Shown piece after piece: positions 43,533 through 51,556 of a stretch of 64,000 nucleotides of DNA. Position 1 is the first letter of the stretch. Each line of letters begins with the position of its first letter. The DNA lies in assembly GCF_013407165.1 (NCBI RefSeq), contig NZ_CP026994.1, positions 434,001 through 498,000 on the forward strand. The letters run 5' to 3'. This DNA is from Nitrosopumilus oxyclinae (GTDB taxonomy: Archaea; Thermoproteota; Nitrososphaeria; Nitrososphaerales; Nitrosopumilaceae). The position numbers and the translations under genes are program-made. The notes under the pieces are model-generated. The model was not told where the DNA came from and did no database searches. It saw only the letters and a list, made by a program, of their open reading frames with translations.

Positions 43533-43832
43533 TTCTGTCAAAACATCTCTGTGTATCAAAACAATTGCAAAATGTTCATCATCATGATGATATGTCCAAT
43601 ATTTGATGTCTCTGTCTTCCTTTTTTCGTCCCAGCCCTGTAGTTATTCCAGTAGTAACGGTGTATCCTATTCTTTTTGCTAGTTTTGATTCTTTTGGCAT
43701 TAAGACTTTGTATCCTTCTTTTTTCCCCTTGAATCCTAGATTTACCATGTCCTCAACTGCACTAATTGCTTCTTTTTCACTTTTCAGATCATATGTTTTT
43801 GCTATTGCCAAATCTTTTGGATGAAATTCCAT
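43521..43832 (-). CDS. uncharacterised 103-aa protein
   Basis: A small soluble protein with an alpha/beta look (EFHPKDLAIAKTYDLK, YWTYHHDDEHFAIVLIHRD) and a Lys-rich centre. No signal peptide, metal motif or catalytic signature is seen. It overlaps the PAP2 gene by 12 bp at the 3' ends. Family not recognised. Confidence 0.6.
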   Translation of the reverse strand: MEFHPKDLAIAKTYDLKSEKEAISAVEDMVNLGFKGKKEGYKVLMPKESKLAKRIGYTVTTGITTGLGRKKEDRDIKYWTYHHDDEHFAIVLIHRDVLTELGF

Positions 43833-43957
43833 GTTGTCTGCTATTTCTTTTGACTAATATTTTTTAAAAAATTTGTTTTTGCGATCAAACCATGTTAATT
43901 TTCTTTACATGAAAGTCAAATCATGGTCATATTCACCACTTAACCGACTCTTTTATC

Positions 43958-45103
43958 ATGATTGATTCATTGGTATCATTAGAAAAATTAGTAATACAAT
44001 TACGAAAAAAGAAACAAGAAGCAACAAAACTTCGTCAAAAAGCTGAAAAACAAGTTAAAGAATTTCGTTCAGCAGAAAAACGCTCTTCATCAGGTCTAAA
44101 TACAATTGAGAAAAAAATTGAATCAGAACGAGAAGAGTCTGGTGATGTTTCAACTGTTCTTTTAAGAAAAAATGCTCAATTGGAAAGTATTGGAAGATTG
44201 ATAGCAGTAGCCGAAGAACGTCTATCTAAAGAAAAAGAGGCAATTGAGCAGGCAGAGCAAGAAATTGAATTTGCTGATAATCCTGTAGAAAAGGAAAATG
44301 CTGAGGCTAGATTACGCTCATTAAATGATCATGTAAGTGAATTAGTTGAAGAAATCAAAAGTAGAGAAAAGACCTCAAAGAAGATTTCAGGTGATGTTGA
44401 AAATTTCTCTGATATTAAATCAAAAATTGTCTCAAAAATTCAAAAACAAACTCAATCAAAACCCTCTTTGCGTGAGACCAAAGTTTCAAGTCGCAAGGCA
44501 GCACAAAAATTCCTCAAAGAATTAGAAAAAAGAACAAAGGCTGAAGAATCTGCTCAAAAATCTTTGGAAAATGCATATTCAAAATTAAAAGAATTGATGG
44601 CAAAGAAAAAGACTGCAGCTAAAAAGAGACCCGCAAAGAAAAAGACTGCAGCTAAAAAGAGACCCGCAAAGAAAAAGACTGCAGCTAAAAAGAGACCCGC
44701 AAAGAAAAAGACTGCAGCTAAAAAGAGACCAGCAAAGAAAAAGACTGCAGCTAAAAAGAGACCCGCAAAGAAAAAGACTGCAGCTAAAAAGAGACCCGCA
44801 AAGAAAAAGACTGCAGCTAAAAAGAGACCAGCAAAGAAAAAGACTGCAGCTAAAAAGAGACCCGCAAAGAAAAAGACTGCAGCTAAAAAGAGACCAGCAA
44901 AGAAAAAGACTGCAGCTAAAAAGAGACCCGCAAAGAAAAAGACTGCAGCTAAAAAGAGACCAGCAAAGAAAAAGACTGCAGCTAAAAAGAGACCCGCAAA
45001 GAAAAAGACTGCAGCTAAAAAGAGACCAGCAAAGAAAAAGACTGCAGCTAAAAAGAGACCAGCAAAGAAAAAGACTGCAGCTAAAAAGAAATCTAGAAGA
45101 TAG
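43958..45103 (+). CDS. coiled-coil protein with long Lys/Ala/Pro repeat tail
   Basis: 381 residues. The first 215 or so are a long, charged coiled coil with heptad-like Lys/Glu/Leu spacing. The rest is the 11-residue repeat AKKKTAAKKRP, 14 full copies and a partial, ending KKSRR. The tail resembles histone H1, AlgP and other DNA-coating C-termini and should bind nucleic acid, while the coil may dimerise or bridge. Encoded by a nearly perfect 33-bp tandem repeat (44600-45088). Probable nucleoid-associated protein; repeat number may vary between strains. Confidence 0.75.
   Translation: MIDSLVSLEKLVIQLRKKKQEATKLRQKAEKQVKEFRSAEKRSSSGLNTIEKKIESEREESGDVSTVLLRKNAQLESIGRLIAVAEERLSKEKEAIEQAEQEIEFADNPVEKENAEARLRSLNDHVSELVEEIKSREKTSKKISGDVENFSDIKSKIVSKIQKQTQSKPSLRETKVSSRKAAQKFLKELEKRTKAEESAQKSLENAYSKLKELMAKKKTAAKKRPAKKKTAAKKRPAKKKTAAKKRPAKKKTAAKKRPAKKKTAAKKRPAKKKTAAKKRPAKKKTAAKKRPAKKKTAAKKRPAKKKTAAKKRPAKKKTAAKKRPAKKKTAAKKRPAKKKTAAKKRPAKKKTAAKKRPAKKKTAAKKRPAKKKTAAKKKSRR
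44600..45088 (+). repeat. 33-bp tandem repeat, 14 full units plus partial
   Basis: The unit starts GCAAAGAAAAAGACTGCAGC and encodes AKKKTAAKKRP. Units differ only at one synonymous site, the Pro codon CCC or CCA, in the order C C C A C C A C A C A C A A across the 14 units. The alternation in the second half implies that a 66-bp pair of units was amplified. The near-absence of other third-position change means the array is young or homogenised. Confidence 0.92.
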
Positions 45104-45163
45104 TCTTTTAATTATTTTCTATAAAATAAACGCAGGATTGTTTTGTTGTTATTAAAAAAATTC

Positions 45164-45706
45164 TTAGGATGATAATTCTGCACTGCCAAATAAGACGCCA
45201 AATGCTTTACACCAAATCAGAACTTTGTTGTATTTGCTAAGATCAGTTCCATTAGGAATTTCATAGTTTTGGTTTCCTCTGTTTGCCTTTAGATCACCTA
45301 AGTTGACAAAGTCTGATGCTTTATCATCCGTAGCCAAGTAGACAAACAAGTCTGGACCATTTGTTGATTCAAAGTTTTCCAGTCTTAGTATAGTACTTTC
45401 ATTTTCTAGTGGTATTGTGTATGCATCTCCTTGCGCATCATGAATTCCATCACCAACACCGATGAATGTTCCAGCATAAGATATTGGGGGTGTTTCTATG
45501 GATTCTTCCTCCATCATTTTATCTTCCATCCTAGTGGAGTCATCTTTCATCAACATTGCATCCTTATCTTCCATCATTGGTTGAGTAATGGCGCCAGCTG
45601 GTATTGCCTCATCTACAGTTGATTCTGTAAAGTACGGGTATGTGGCAAATACTGTGACCCCACCAACCACTACTATTGCAACAATTACTAGTATGGATTT
45701 ATTCAT
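45164..45706 (-). CDS. membrane-anchored DM13-domain protein
   Basis: 180 residues from the ATG at 45706; the frame is open to 45757, but a TATATA box at 45728-45733 sits 26 bp upstream of 45706. An N-terminal transmembrane anchor (about 3-23) is followed by a Met/Asp/Glu-rich linker (MEDKDAMLMKDDSTRMED) and a DM13 domain (about 70-178) with GPDLFVYLA, LKANRGNQNYEIP and VLIWCKAFGVLFGSAEL. DM13 domains are thought to take part in redox or electron transfer through the conserved Cys. The Met-rich linker could bind copper. Extracytoplasmic. Confidence 0.85.
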   Translation of the reverse strand: MNKSILVIVAIVVVGGVTVFATYPYFTESTVDEAIPAGAITQPMMEDKDAMLMKDDSTRMEDKMMEEESIETPPISYAGTFIGVGDGIHDAQGDAYTIPLENESTILRLENFESTNGPDLFVYLATDDKASDFVNLGDLKANRGNQNYEIPNGTDLSKYNKVLIWCKAFGVLFGSAELSS

Positions 45707-45727
45707 AATTGCATGATGTGGATTTAG

Positions 45728-45733
45728 TATATA
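45728..45733 (-). promoter_or_regulatory. TATA box for the DM13 gene
   Basis: TATATA centred 25-26 bp upstream of the ATG at 45706 on the minus strand; decides that start over 45757, which would lie upstream of the transcription start. Confidence 0.6.
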
Positions 45734-45850
45734 GGATATTTTCCATTTTTTATCCAAATCTTTAGGAGTGCAAATTTAATTCATGAGTAAAATTAACTGA
45801 AATTATAAGCCTTATACTTTTAATTATCTGATTTTATCTTAATCTGTAGA

Positions 45851-46063
45851 ATGAAGATTATCATAAAAAATGGTGAATCCATTAAAGAATATCATGATGC
45901 TAGTGATGTATCTGTTCTTCCGAAAAGCAAACTCGTAAGAACATTCACTGAGGATGGCTCTTTGATTGAAGAATTCAAACTTTTGGATAAAAAAATTACC
46001 TTGGATGATGACCTTGAAAATGATGAAACAGAAATTGTAGTAACTTTAGATGTTACAAAATAA
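45851..46063 (+). CDS. uncharacterised 70-aa protein
   Basis: 70 residues, alternately charged, with beta-strand-like starts and ends (MKIIIKNG, EIVVTLDVTK) that suggest a small beta or ubiquitin-like fold. ATG start, AT-rich upstream region with TTATAC at about 45809-45814. No motif or family is recognised. It stands alone between the DM13 and OB-fold genes. Confidence 0.5.
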   Translation: MKIIIKNGESIKEYHDASDVSVLPKSKLVRTFTEDGSLIEEFKLLDKKITLDDDLENDETEIVVTLDVTK

Positions 46064-46089
46064 AATAAATTAAAAATCTGATTTATCTC

Positions 46090-46404
46090 TTAAGGATTGA
46101 TTTCCATCTTACCAAATTTACCTTTGGTTAGGGATACTTCGCCTTTGAACTCGTTTGTATATCCATTTGTAATGACAACTTTATCTCCGACATTCACTGC
46201 TTTGATATCGTCACCCCACAATGTGAGTTTCATTTTGTTTTCTTCAGATTTATCTTCGTTGGCAATTTCTGCATCGCAGACATCTACTGTTCCTCCACTT
46301 TTGAGATTAACAGTTCTAGGATCTCCTTTGCTTACCACTTCAGCTTCTACATTAACTCCACTTCGCATTTTTCTTGCGTCGGAAATTGGTATGAATTCTG
46401 ACAT
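46090..46404 (-). CDS. OB-fold single-stranded nucleic-acid-binding protein (RPA/SOSS-B-like)
   Basis: 104 residues forming one OB fold. The ISDARKMRSGVNVEAEVVSKGDPRTV start, the KLTLWGDDIKAVNVGDKVVI middle and the NEFKGEVSLTKGKFGKMEI end match the archaeal single-OB RPA/SOSS-B-like family. Such proteins bind ssDNA or RNA in replication, repair or transcript handling. A TTATAA box at 46427-46436 lies 27 bp upstream, giving a leaderless start. No zinc finger or acidic tail. Confidence 0.82.
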   Translation of the reverse strand: MSEFIPISDARKMRSGVNVEAEVVSKGDPRTVNLKSGGTVDVCDAEIANEDKSEENKMKLTLWGDDIKAVNVGDKVVITNGYTNEFKGEVSLTKGKFGKMEINP

Positions 46405-46523
46405 ATTTTTGAATCATTTGCGCACGATTATAAGCTTTGTTAAAAAAATGTCAAAATTACAGATCAGTTTTTAATTTATCTCAAATAGTAATCGAGAAAT
46501 ATCGGTTAATGCGCAATCTCATT

Positions 46524-46624
46524 GCAGAGGTATCGAAGCCCGGTCAACCGAGAGGGACTCAAGATCCTCAAAATAGGAAATCCCTTCTCTTAGGAGTTCG
46601 TGGGTTCGAATCCCACCCTCTGCA
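46524..46624 (+). tRNA. tRNA-Leu (CAA anticodon) with intron
   Basis: Acceptor stem GCAGAGG/CCTCTGC with discriminator A, T-arm GTGGGTTCGAATCCCAC, and a long variable arm (CTC-TTAG-GAG) as in tRNA-Leu. The anticodon stem AGGGA/TCCCT is complete only if 16 nt at 46564-46579 are removed; the loop then reads CTCAAGA with anticodon CAA. The intron sits at the canonical archaeal position 37/38. No CCA is encoded. Confidence 0.92.
46564..46579 (+). other. 16-nt tRNA intron
   Basis: The insert between positions 37 and 38 of tRNA-Leu contains a TCCT/AGGA mini-hairpin with a 6-nt loop. Boundaries are set by restoring the anticodon stem and loop. The bulge-helix-bulge that the archaeal splicing endonuclease needs is not the strict 3-4-3 form as drawn, so a relaxed motif is likely. 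Confidence 0.75.
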
Positions 46625-46667
46625 CTAAATTTTAATTAAAATTGATATATCCTGTAAAAATTTGCAA

Positions 46668-46781
46668 TTATGCAACAATAGACTTTACTTTAGTGACTGA
46701 ATGCGCTGAGATTTCTTTATGCATTTCTGCTATTTCGTCGTCTTTGAAAGAGAGATTGCATCGGAAACATTTCCAAACCAT
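46668..46781 (-). CDS. 37-aa single C2H2-like zinc finger protein
   Basis: ATG to TAA, 38 codons on the minus strand. The motif Cys-x2-Cys-x12-His-x5-His with Phe and Met at the hydrophobic positions makes one zinc finger occupying residues 5-27. A TTTATAA element lies about 35 bp upstream. It fills most of the gap between tRNA-Leu and the next membrane protein gene. Function unknown; nucleic acid or protein binding is possible. Confidence 0.5.
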   Translation of the reverse strand: MVWKCFRCNLSFKDDEIAEMHKEISAHSVTKVKSIVA

Positions 46782-46977
46782 CTCTGACATATATAGTGCA
46801 GGCAAAAATAACTTATAAAGATATTGCATCATTGATCCAATTTTTTACAATACATGATCATTGTTTTGAAAAACTTGTAATTTTTTTAATTTTTTAGATC
46901 AGAATGAAATTTTTTCATGACTGAATGTGAATCCAAGGGTTTAGAAATAAAAAAAATACTATATTTTTTGAAAGATC

Positions 46978-47595
46978 ATGGATATTTTAGAAATTTTTGG
47001 AGAATTTTCATATTTTGGAATTTTTCTTGTACTAATTGGAGTAAATGCAGCTCCAATCTTGATGCCTCCAAGCTGGATTATTCTGACATCATTTTACCTC
47101 CTTGATCCAACTCTGAATGTAGTTATTCTCGCTATGGTCGGAGCTACAGGTGCTACTATTGGTAGATTTGTTCTTAAACGGATTAGTGTAGTTTTTAGAC
47201 GATTTGTTGCAGAAGAGCAAAAATCCAATCTGGATGTAATTGGAAATTATTTGAATAATAAAAAATATGGTTATGTTATTGCATCTTTTCTGTTTGGTGC
47301 AACTCCACTTCCAAGTAACATGTTGTTCATTGCTTATGGATTAATGCGTGCAAAAAGTCTGGGAATTTATGTAGGATTCTGGTTTGGTAGAGTCATTTCA
47401 TATATTGTTATGATTTATTTTGGAAATGCAGTTCTAACTCCTTTCTTAGAATTATTTGAAGATCGATTAACTGCTATTTTATTAATTGACGGTGCAGGTA
47501 TTGGATTGATTGTCCTTTTTGCATCAATTAATTGGACTCTTTTAATTACGAAAAGAAAAATTAAATTTGTCAAACCAAAAATATGGAGAATTTAA
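46978..47595 (+). CDS. DedA/VTT-like integral membrane protein
   Basis: 205 residues with five or six hydrophobic segments. Motifs such as APILMPPSWIILTSFY near the start and FGATPLPSNMLFIAYGLMR in the middle recall the DedA/SNARE-associated (VTT) fold, in which two re-entrant loops with Gly/Pro form the transport path. Members move lipids or small solutes. The assignment is by pattern only. The next gene starts on the last base of its stop codon. Confidence 0.68.
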   Translation: MDILEIFGEFSYFGIFLVLIGVNAAPILMPPSWIILTSFYLLDPTLNVVILAMVGATGATIGRFVLKRISVVFRRFVAEEQKSNLDVIGNYLNNKKYGYVIASFLFGATPLPSNMLFIAYGLMRAKSLGIYVGFWFGRVISYIVMIYFGNAVLTPFLELFEDRLTAILLIDGAGIGLIVLFASINWTLLITKRKIKFVKPKIWRI

Positions 47596-48221
47596 TGAAC
47601 CCTATTGATTCTATAAAAAATGAGGTTAAAGAAATCATGGATAATGATTCTGCTCATGATTTTGATCATGTTATGAGGGTATACAAGAATGCTCAAAAAA
47701 TATGTGAAAAAGAAAAAGCCAATAAAAAATTGGTCCTAAGTGCTGCCTTACTACATGACATTGTTTCATATCCAAAATCTGATAAACGCTCAAAAATGTC
47801 TTCAATAGAAAGTGCAAAAAAATCTAAACTTGTACTACAAAAATATGGTTTTTCAAAAGAAGAAATTTTAATTATTTCCGATGCTATTGCAGACCATAGT
47901 TTTTCTCAAAACAAAACACCATCAACTTTGGAAGGGAAAATTCTTCAGGATGCAGATAGACTAGATGCAATAGGTGCAATAGGCATTGCTAGAGTTTTTG
48001 CTACAGGAGGATCACTGAAACGATCATTTTACAATGTTGATGATCCATTTTGCAAAACAAGAACTCCTGATGATAAAACTTGGACTGTCGACCATTTTTA
48101 TAAAAAATTGTTGAAACTTGAATCATTAATGAATACTAAATCAGGTAAGATTGAGGCTAAAAAGAGAACCAAAGTGCTTAAAGAATTTCTTAAACAACTA
48201 AAAAACGAAATTTCATCCTAA
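47595..48221 (+). CDS. HD-domain metal-dependent phosphohydrolase
   Basis: 208 residues from the ATG at 47595 (TAATG junction with the upstream gene); an ATG 12 bp upstream would add four residues. Metal ligands of the HD fold are visible: His in SAHDFDHVMRV, the His-Asp pair in ALLHDIVS, His in AIADHSFS and Asp in LQDADRLDAIGA. This matches the YedJ-like subfamily acting on nucleotides or other phosphoesters. It is coupled to the membrane protein gene, but a shared role is not evident. Confidence 0.88.
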   Translation: MNPIDSIKNEVKEIMDNDSAHDFDHVMRVYKNAQKICEKEKANKKLVLSAALLHDIVSYPKSDKRSKMSSIESAKKSKLVLQKYGFSKEEILIISDAIADHSFSQNKTPSTLEGKILQDADRLDAIGAIGIARVFATGGSLKRSFYNVDDPFCKTRTPDDKTWTVDHFYKKLLKLESLMNTKSGKIEAKKRTKVLKEFLKQLKNEISS

Positions 48222-48382
48222 GTGTTTTTCTTGTGTTTTACGCACAAAACCTGCCTTGAAACTAGAATTAGCTCAAAATGATATCATTTTAAAATCAAAA
48301 TCCAAACTATGGCTAATATGCTGTATTCTGAAATTGTGCTGATTCTGAATTAGCACAACTATTAAGATCATTTCATGAAGAC

Positions 48383-48712
48383 TTGACAAAGAGGTTAGAA
48401 AAAAACACAGTTCTAAAAACAACAGAGGATTGTGAAAGATATGCAAATGACTATCTAAATACACTTGATGAGATTGCTTTTCTTACATTAAAAAATAAAA
48501 TTCCTCTTGAAATAGGAACGTATCTGAGACGTTTCTTTGGATATGGACTAATCATAATTGATTGGTATGATAAAATGGTTAGTGATGATTTTGGAAGAAT
48601 TGCAAAATCAAATTGGCCTAACAACTTTGAGTATTGTAAAAAATATAATGTAAAAAAGAACCCTGATGATAAATTACCACAAATTATGCAGGACTATAAT
48701 CAAATAAAATAA
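48383..48712 (+). CDS. uncharacterised 109-aa protein, start uncertain
   Basis: 109 residues if the TTG at 48383 is used. The same frame is open upstream to a TGA at 48329 and reads like coding sequence (ADSELAQLLRSFHEDL), but has no ATG, GTG or TTG start there. A short out-of-frame ATG frame (48309-48353) lies just upstream, behind a TTTTAAAA box at about 48287. So either the TTG is the true start or the 5' end is frameshifted. The protein is helical with IIIDWYDKMVSDDFG; family not recognised. Confidence 0.5.
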   Translation: MTKRLEKNTVLKTTEDCERYANDYLNTLDEIAFLTLKNKIPLEIGTYLRRFFGYGLIIIDWYDKMVSDDFGRIAKSNWPNNFEYCKKYNVKKNPDDKLPQIMQDYNQIK

Positions 48713-48714
48713 AA

Positions 48715-49659
48715 TTAAAATCCTTTCTCAAGTTGATATAATTTTTCAATTCTTTTGAAAGTTAGTGGATGTGTTCTAAAAATTTCCCCAAATTTACTAA
48801 AACTACTATTTCGCTCCCAATCCATTGCTTTCTTTACTTCGTCTTCTGAAATGTTTTGATCTTCATAATATGAAGAAAATTTTGTTATCTCATAACTTGA
48901 TGAAATTGGATCTACGGCATAAAATGAACGTAGAGTGGAGTTTTTTGCTTGTTGTTTTTGTAAGCTTAATCCATATGTGATCTTTGCCAAAGCATTTGCA
49001 AGAATTGTTGGTTTTACTTGTCTTGCTGCAAAATTATCTGCATAATATTCCCTAAGACGTGAAAAGTAGAGGATCAACAAATTTGTAATAAAATAAACTG
49101 CAAATGCGCCAATTCCAATTAGCATTGCAGATCCTCCCTGATTTCGTGTTCTTCCTCCAAACATCGTTGATAATGCAATAAAATATGCAATAGTTGGAAT
49201 CACTGAGATGATGGTCATTACAACCATATCGTTATGTTTAATGTGACCTATCTCATGAGCAATGACTCCTCGGACTTCGTCTTTTGTCAACGTGTTTAGT
49301 AATCCTCTGGTTAGTGTCATTGTTGCAGATTTACTAGTTCTGCCAAAAACAAACGCATTAGGCATACTTGTATTGGCTATTGTTATTTTTGGGATTTTCA
49401 CTTTATTTTTAATACATATCTCATTTGTTGTTTCTTCAATCCAGGGGTACTCTTCTTTGTTCAATGGAGTCATGTTTGTACTCCATCTTACTATTGATGG
49501 GCCAATGGCCCATTGAAACAAACCTAGGGCTACTGCTAAGCCTACTGTTACAAAGATTCCTAGGTTAAAATAGAAACTCAAACCTGCAAGTAATGCAAAA
49601 AGTAAACCAAAAACTAGAACCATTGTAAGGCTCATTGAAACCACAAGTCCCTTGATCAT
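48715..49659 (-). CDS. htpX: HtpX-type membrane zinc metalloprotease
   Basis: 314 residues of the M48 family. Two N-terminal transmembrane helices (about 8-60), the catalytic VIAHEIGHIKHND (HExxH), two more helices and the third ligand Glu in RLREYYADNFAAR. HtpX degrades misfolded membrane proteins, with the active site facing the cytoplasm. It is convergent with the uncharacterised gene, 2 bp apart. Likely stress-related, but no regulatory site is seen. Confidence 0.94.
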   Translation of the reverse strand: MIKGLVVSMSLTMVLVFGLLFALLAGLSFYFNLGIFVTVGLAVALGLFQWAIGPSIVRWSTNMTPLNKEEYPWIEETTNEICIKNKVKIPKITIANTSMPNAFVFGRTSKSATMTLTRGLLNTLTKDEVRGVIAHEIGHIKHNDMVVMTIISVIPTIAYFIALSTMFGGRTRNQGGSAMLIGIGAFAVYFITNLLILYFSRLREYYADNFAARQVKPTILANALAKITYGLSLQKQQAKNSTLRSFYAVDPISSSYEITKFSSYYEDQNISEDEVKKAMDWERNSSFSKFGEIFRTHPLTFKRIEKLYQLEKGF

Positions 49660-49736
49660 AGTAATCTATAGTTTGGTGTTGAGATATATTTGTTATAAAA
49701 AATGAATTCTTTTACTGTATCTGTATGATTTTACTA

Positions 49737-50177
49737 TTATTTTGTTGTTAAAAGATGACAATGGGATTCGTGATGAATTGTGTTTATAATGTCATCATAT
49801 AGTGTCATTTCTATTGTTGACAATTTGGGATAGTCTACGATTAATAGATCAATTTTGTTATCTTTTACATAGTCTATCATCCAATGAGTGATAGAGTCAG
49901 TTAAGGCAAATTTGGTTTTGACATTGACTCCTTGCTCTTTTGCAATTTTTTTCCAATTCGCTAATTCTGTTTTTAGCTTAGAAATTTGTGTTGCAGCTAT
50001 TTTTTTGTCTGATTTTGTCTCAAAAAAATATAGCTTTGGCTGTATCTTATACATGCATTCAATTATTGTTAGTTCAGAACCTAATTCTTTTGCCAATTGA
50101 ACTCCAATGTTAAATGATTTTTTTGTGTGAGTTGGAGTAATTATCCCGACTGCTATATTTTTGAATATTTTTGACAT
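49737..50177 (-). CDS. universal stress protein (UspA) family, atypical
   Basis: 146 residues with the Usp alpha/beta pattern: KNIAVGIITPTHTKKSFNIG at the start and KIDLLIVDYP near the C-terminus. The family ATP-binding G-x2-G-x9-G-S/T motif is missing; the matching region reads STIEMTLYDDIINTIHHES. It is therefore likely a non-nucleotide-binding Usp. Role unknown. Confidence 0.75.
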   Translation of the reverse strand: MSKIFKNIAVGIITPTHTKKSFNIGVQLAKELGSELTIIECMYKIQPKLYFFETKSDKKIAATQISKLKTELANWKKIAKEQGVNVKTKFALTDSITHWMIDYVKDNKIDLLIVDYPKLSTIEMTLYDDIINTIHHESHCHLLTTK

Positions 50178-50237
50178 TGTGTGTGATTAGATATTTCCCC
50201 TCTATTCGAATATTTAATTATGTAGTTTTGGGTTTCT

Positions 50238-50549
50238 CTACCCATAATCGACATATCTGTCATAACGAGTCTCAATTTCTTTATTCTCGCCTGATTTTAT
50301 TTTGGAATATTCTTCATTTTTTCTAAATTCGATATATTTGATAATTTCTTCAAATTCCTTATTGTTTGGATAAGAGCCAAAAACAGGCTCAACTAGTTGT
50401 AAGTATTCCAAAGTTTTCTCTCTAAATTCTTCTCTAGTTGGTTTTTTGATACCATTCATTCTAAACCAGACAGCAGTCCAGCTAGCACCAACTACATGTG
50501 GCAATAAATCAAAGGCTCTTTGAATTTCAAAACGCTCGTCGTTTCTCAT
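50238..50549 (-). CDS. uncharacterised protein coupled to hemB
   Basis: 103 residues. Its ATG overlaps the hemB stop by 4 bp, so it is translated in the same operon as hemA and hemB. It is helical with several Trp, Tyr and Arg residues (SWTAVWFRMNG, RYDRYVDYG). No Cys or metal motif. Family not recognised; position suggests a tetrapyrrole-related or regulatory role, which is inference. Confidence 0.65.
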   Translation of the reverse strand: MRNDERFEIQRAFDLLPHVVGASWTAVWFRMNGIKKPTREEFREKTLEYLQLVEPVFGSYPNNKEFEEIIKYIEFRKNEEYSKIKSGENKEIETRYDRYVDYG

Positions 50550-51526
50550 GATTCTTGAAGAAATCTAGAAGCTGATTTTGCAAAATATGTTACTATCATA
50601 TCTGCTCCTGCTCTTTTAATTGAATGTAGAATTTCCAATGTGATGTCTTTCTCATTTACATATCCTAACTGTGAAGCTGCTTTTACCAATGCATATTCTC
50701 CAGAAACACTGTATGCTGAAACTGGAACATTGTATTTTCTTCTAGTCTCTGAAATTAAATCCAAATATGCCAAAGCTGGTTTGATCATGATAATATCTAC
50801 TCCTTCTTCAATATCTGTCTCTACTTCCATCATTGCTTCTCTTGCATTTGTATATGGAACTTGGTATGTTTTCCTATCTCCAAACTTTGGAGCACATTCT
50901 GCAGCATCTCTAAATGGAGAGTAAAAGTTTGAACGGTGTTTTGCAGAATGTGACATTATTGATACGTCTGTAAACCCTGCAACATCCAATGCTTTTCGTA
51001 TTGCTGAAACCTGACCATCCATCATTGCTGATGGTGATACTGTATCTACTCCGGCTTTTGCTTGACTAACTGCAATTTTTGCAAGAGTGTCTAGACTTGT
51101 ATCGTTGTCAATTTTATCTCCCTGGATAATACCACAATGTCCTGTGGATGTAAATTGACATAGACAAACATCTGCCATGATTACTATTTTATCTCCAAAT
51201 TTTTCTCTAATTTGAGAAATTGCCTTTTGAACTATTCCGTTATCATCAAATGCTGAACTTCCCGCTTCATCTTTTTCTGATGGAATTCCAAATAACATGA
51301 TTGCTGGAATTCCTAAATCAATAATGGTTGCAACTTCTTCATTAACATCGCTCAATGGGAGTCTTTCAATTTCTGACATTGATTCGACTTTGATCCTTTC
51401 ATTCAAACCTTCTTGAACAAATACTGGACAAATGAAATCATTTGGAGATAGTGTTGTCTCTTGAACTAGATTTCTCATCTTTTCAGATGTTCTTAGTCGA
51501 CGCAAACGTCTAGTTGGAAATGACAT
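50546..51526 (-). CDS. hemB: porphobilinogen synthase
   Basis: 326 residues. Active-site Lys motifs: SHSAKHRSNFYSPFR and MIKPALAYLD. The metal-site region VCLCQFTSTGHCG has a Cys/Cys/Cys arrangement, pointing to the Zn-dependent type. It condenses two 5-aminolevulinates into porphobilinogen. It follows hemA by 30 bp on the same strand. Confidence 0.96.
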   Translation of the reverse strand: MSFPTRRLRRLRTSEKMRNLVQETTLSPNDFICPVFVQEGLNERIKVESMSEIERLPLSDVNEEVATIIDLGIPAIMLFGIPSEKDEAGSSAFDDNGIVQKAISQIREKFGDKIVIMADVCLCQFTSTGHCGIIQGDKIDNDTSLDTLAKIAVSQAKAGVDTVSPSAMMDGQVSAIRKALDVAGFTDVSIMSHSAKHRSNFYSPFRDAAECAPKFGDRKTYQVPYTNAREAMMEVETDIEEGVDIIMIKPALAYLDLISETRRKYNVPVSAYSVSGEYALVKAASQLGYVNEKDITLEILHSIKRAGADMIVTYFAKSASRFLQES

Positions 51527-51556
51527 GATAAAATTCTCTTTAGGTAAAATATAATC

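Noticed and set aside
44600-45088. Regular 33-bp repeats as a CRISPR array
   Set aside because: The units are contiguous with no spacers and lie in frame inside a protein, so they are a coding tandem repeat.
46437-46628. Plus-strand frame of 63 residues
   Set aside because: It runs through the tRNA-Leu gene; its C-terminal residues are the T-arm and acceptor stem translated.
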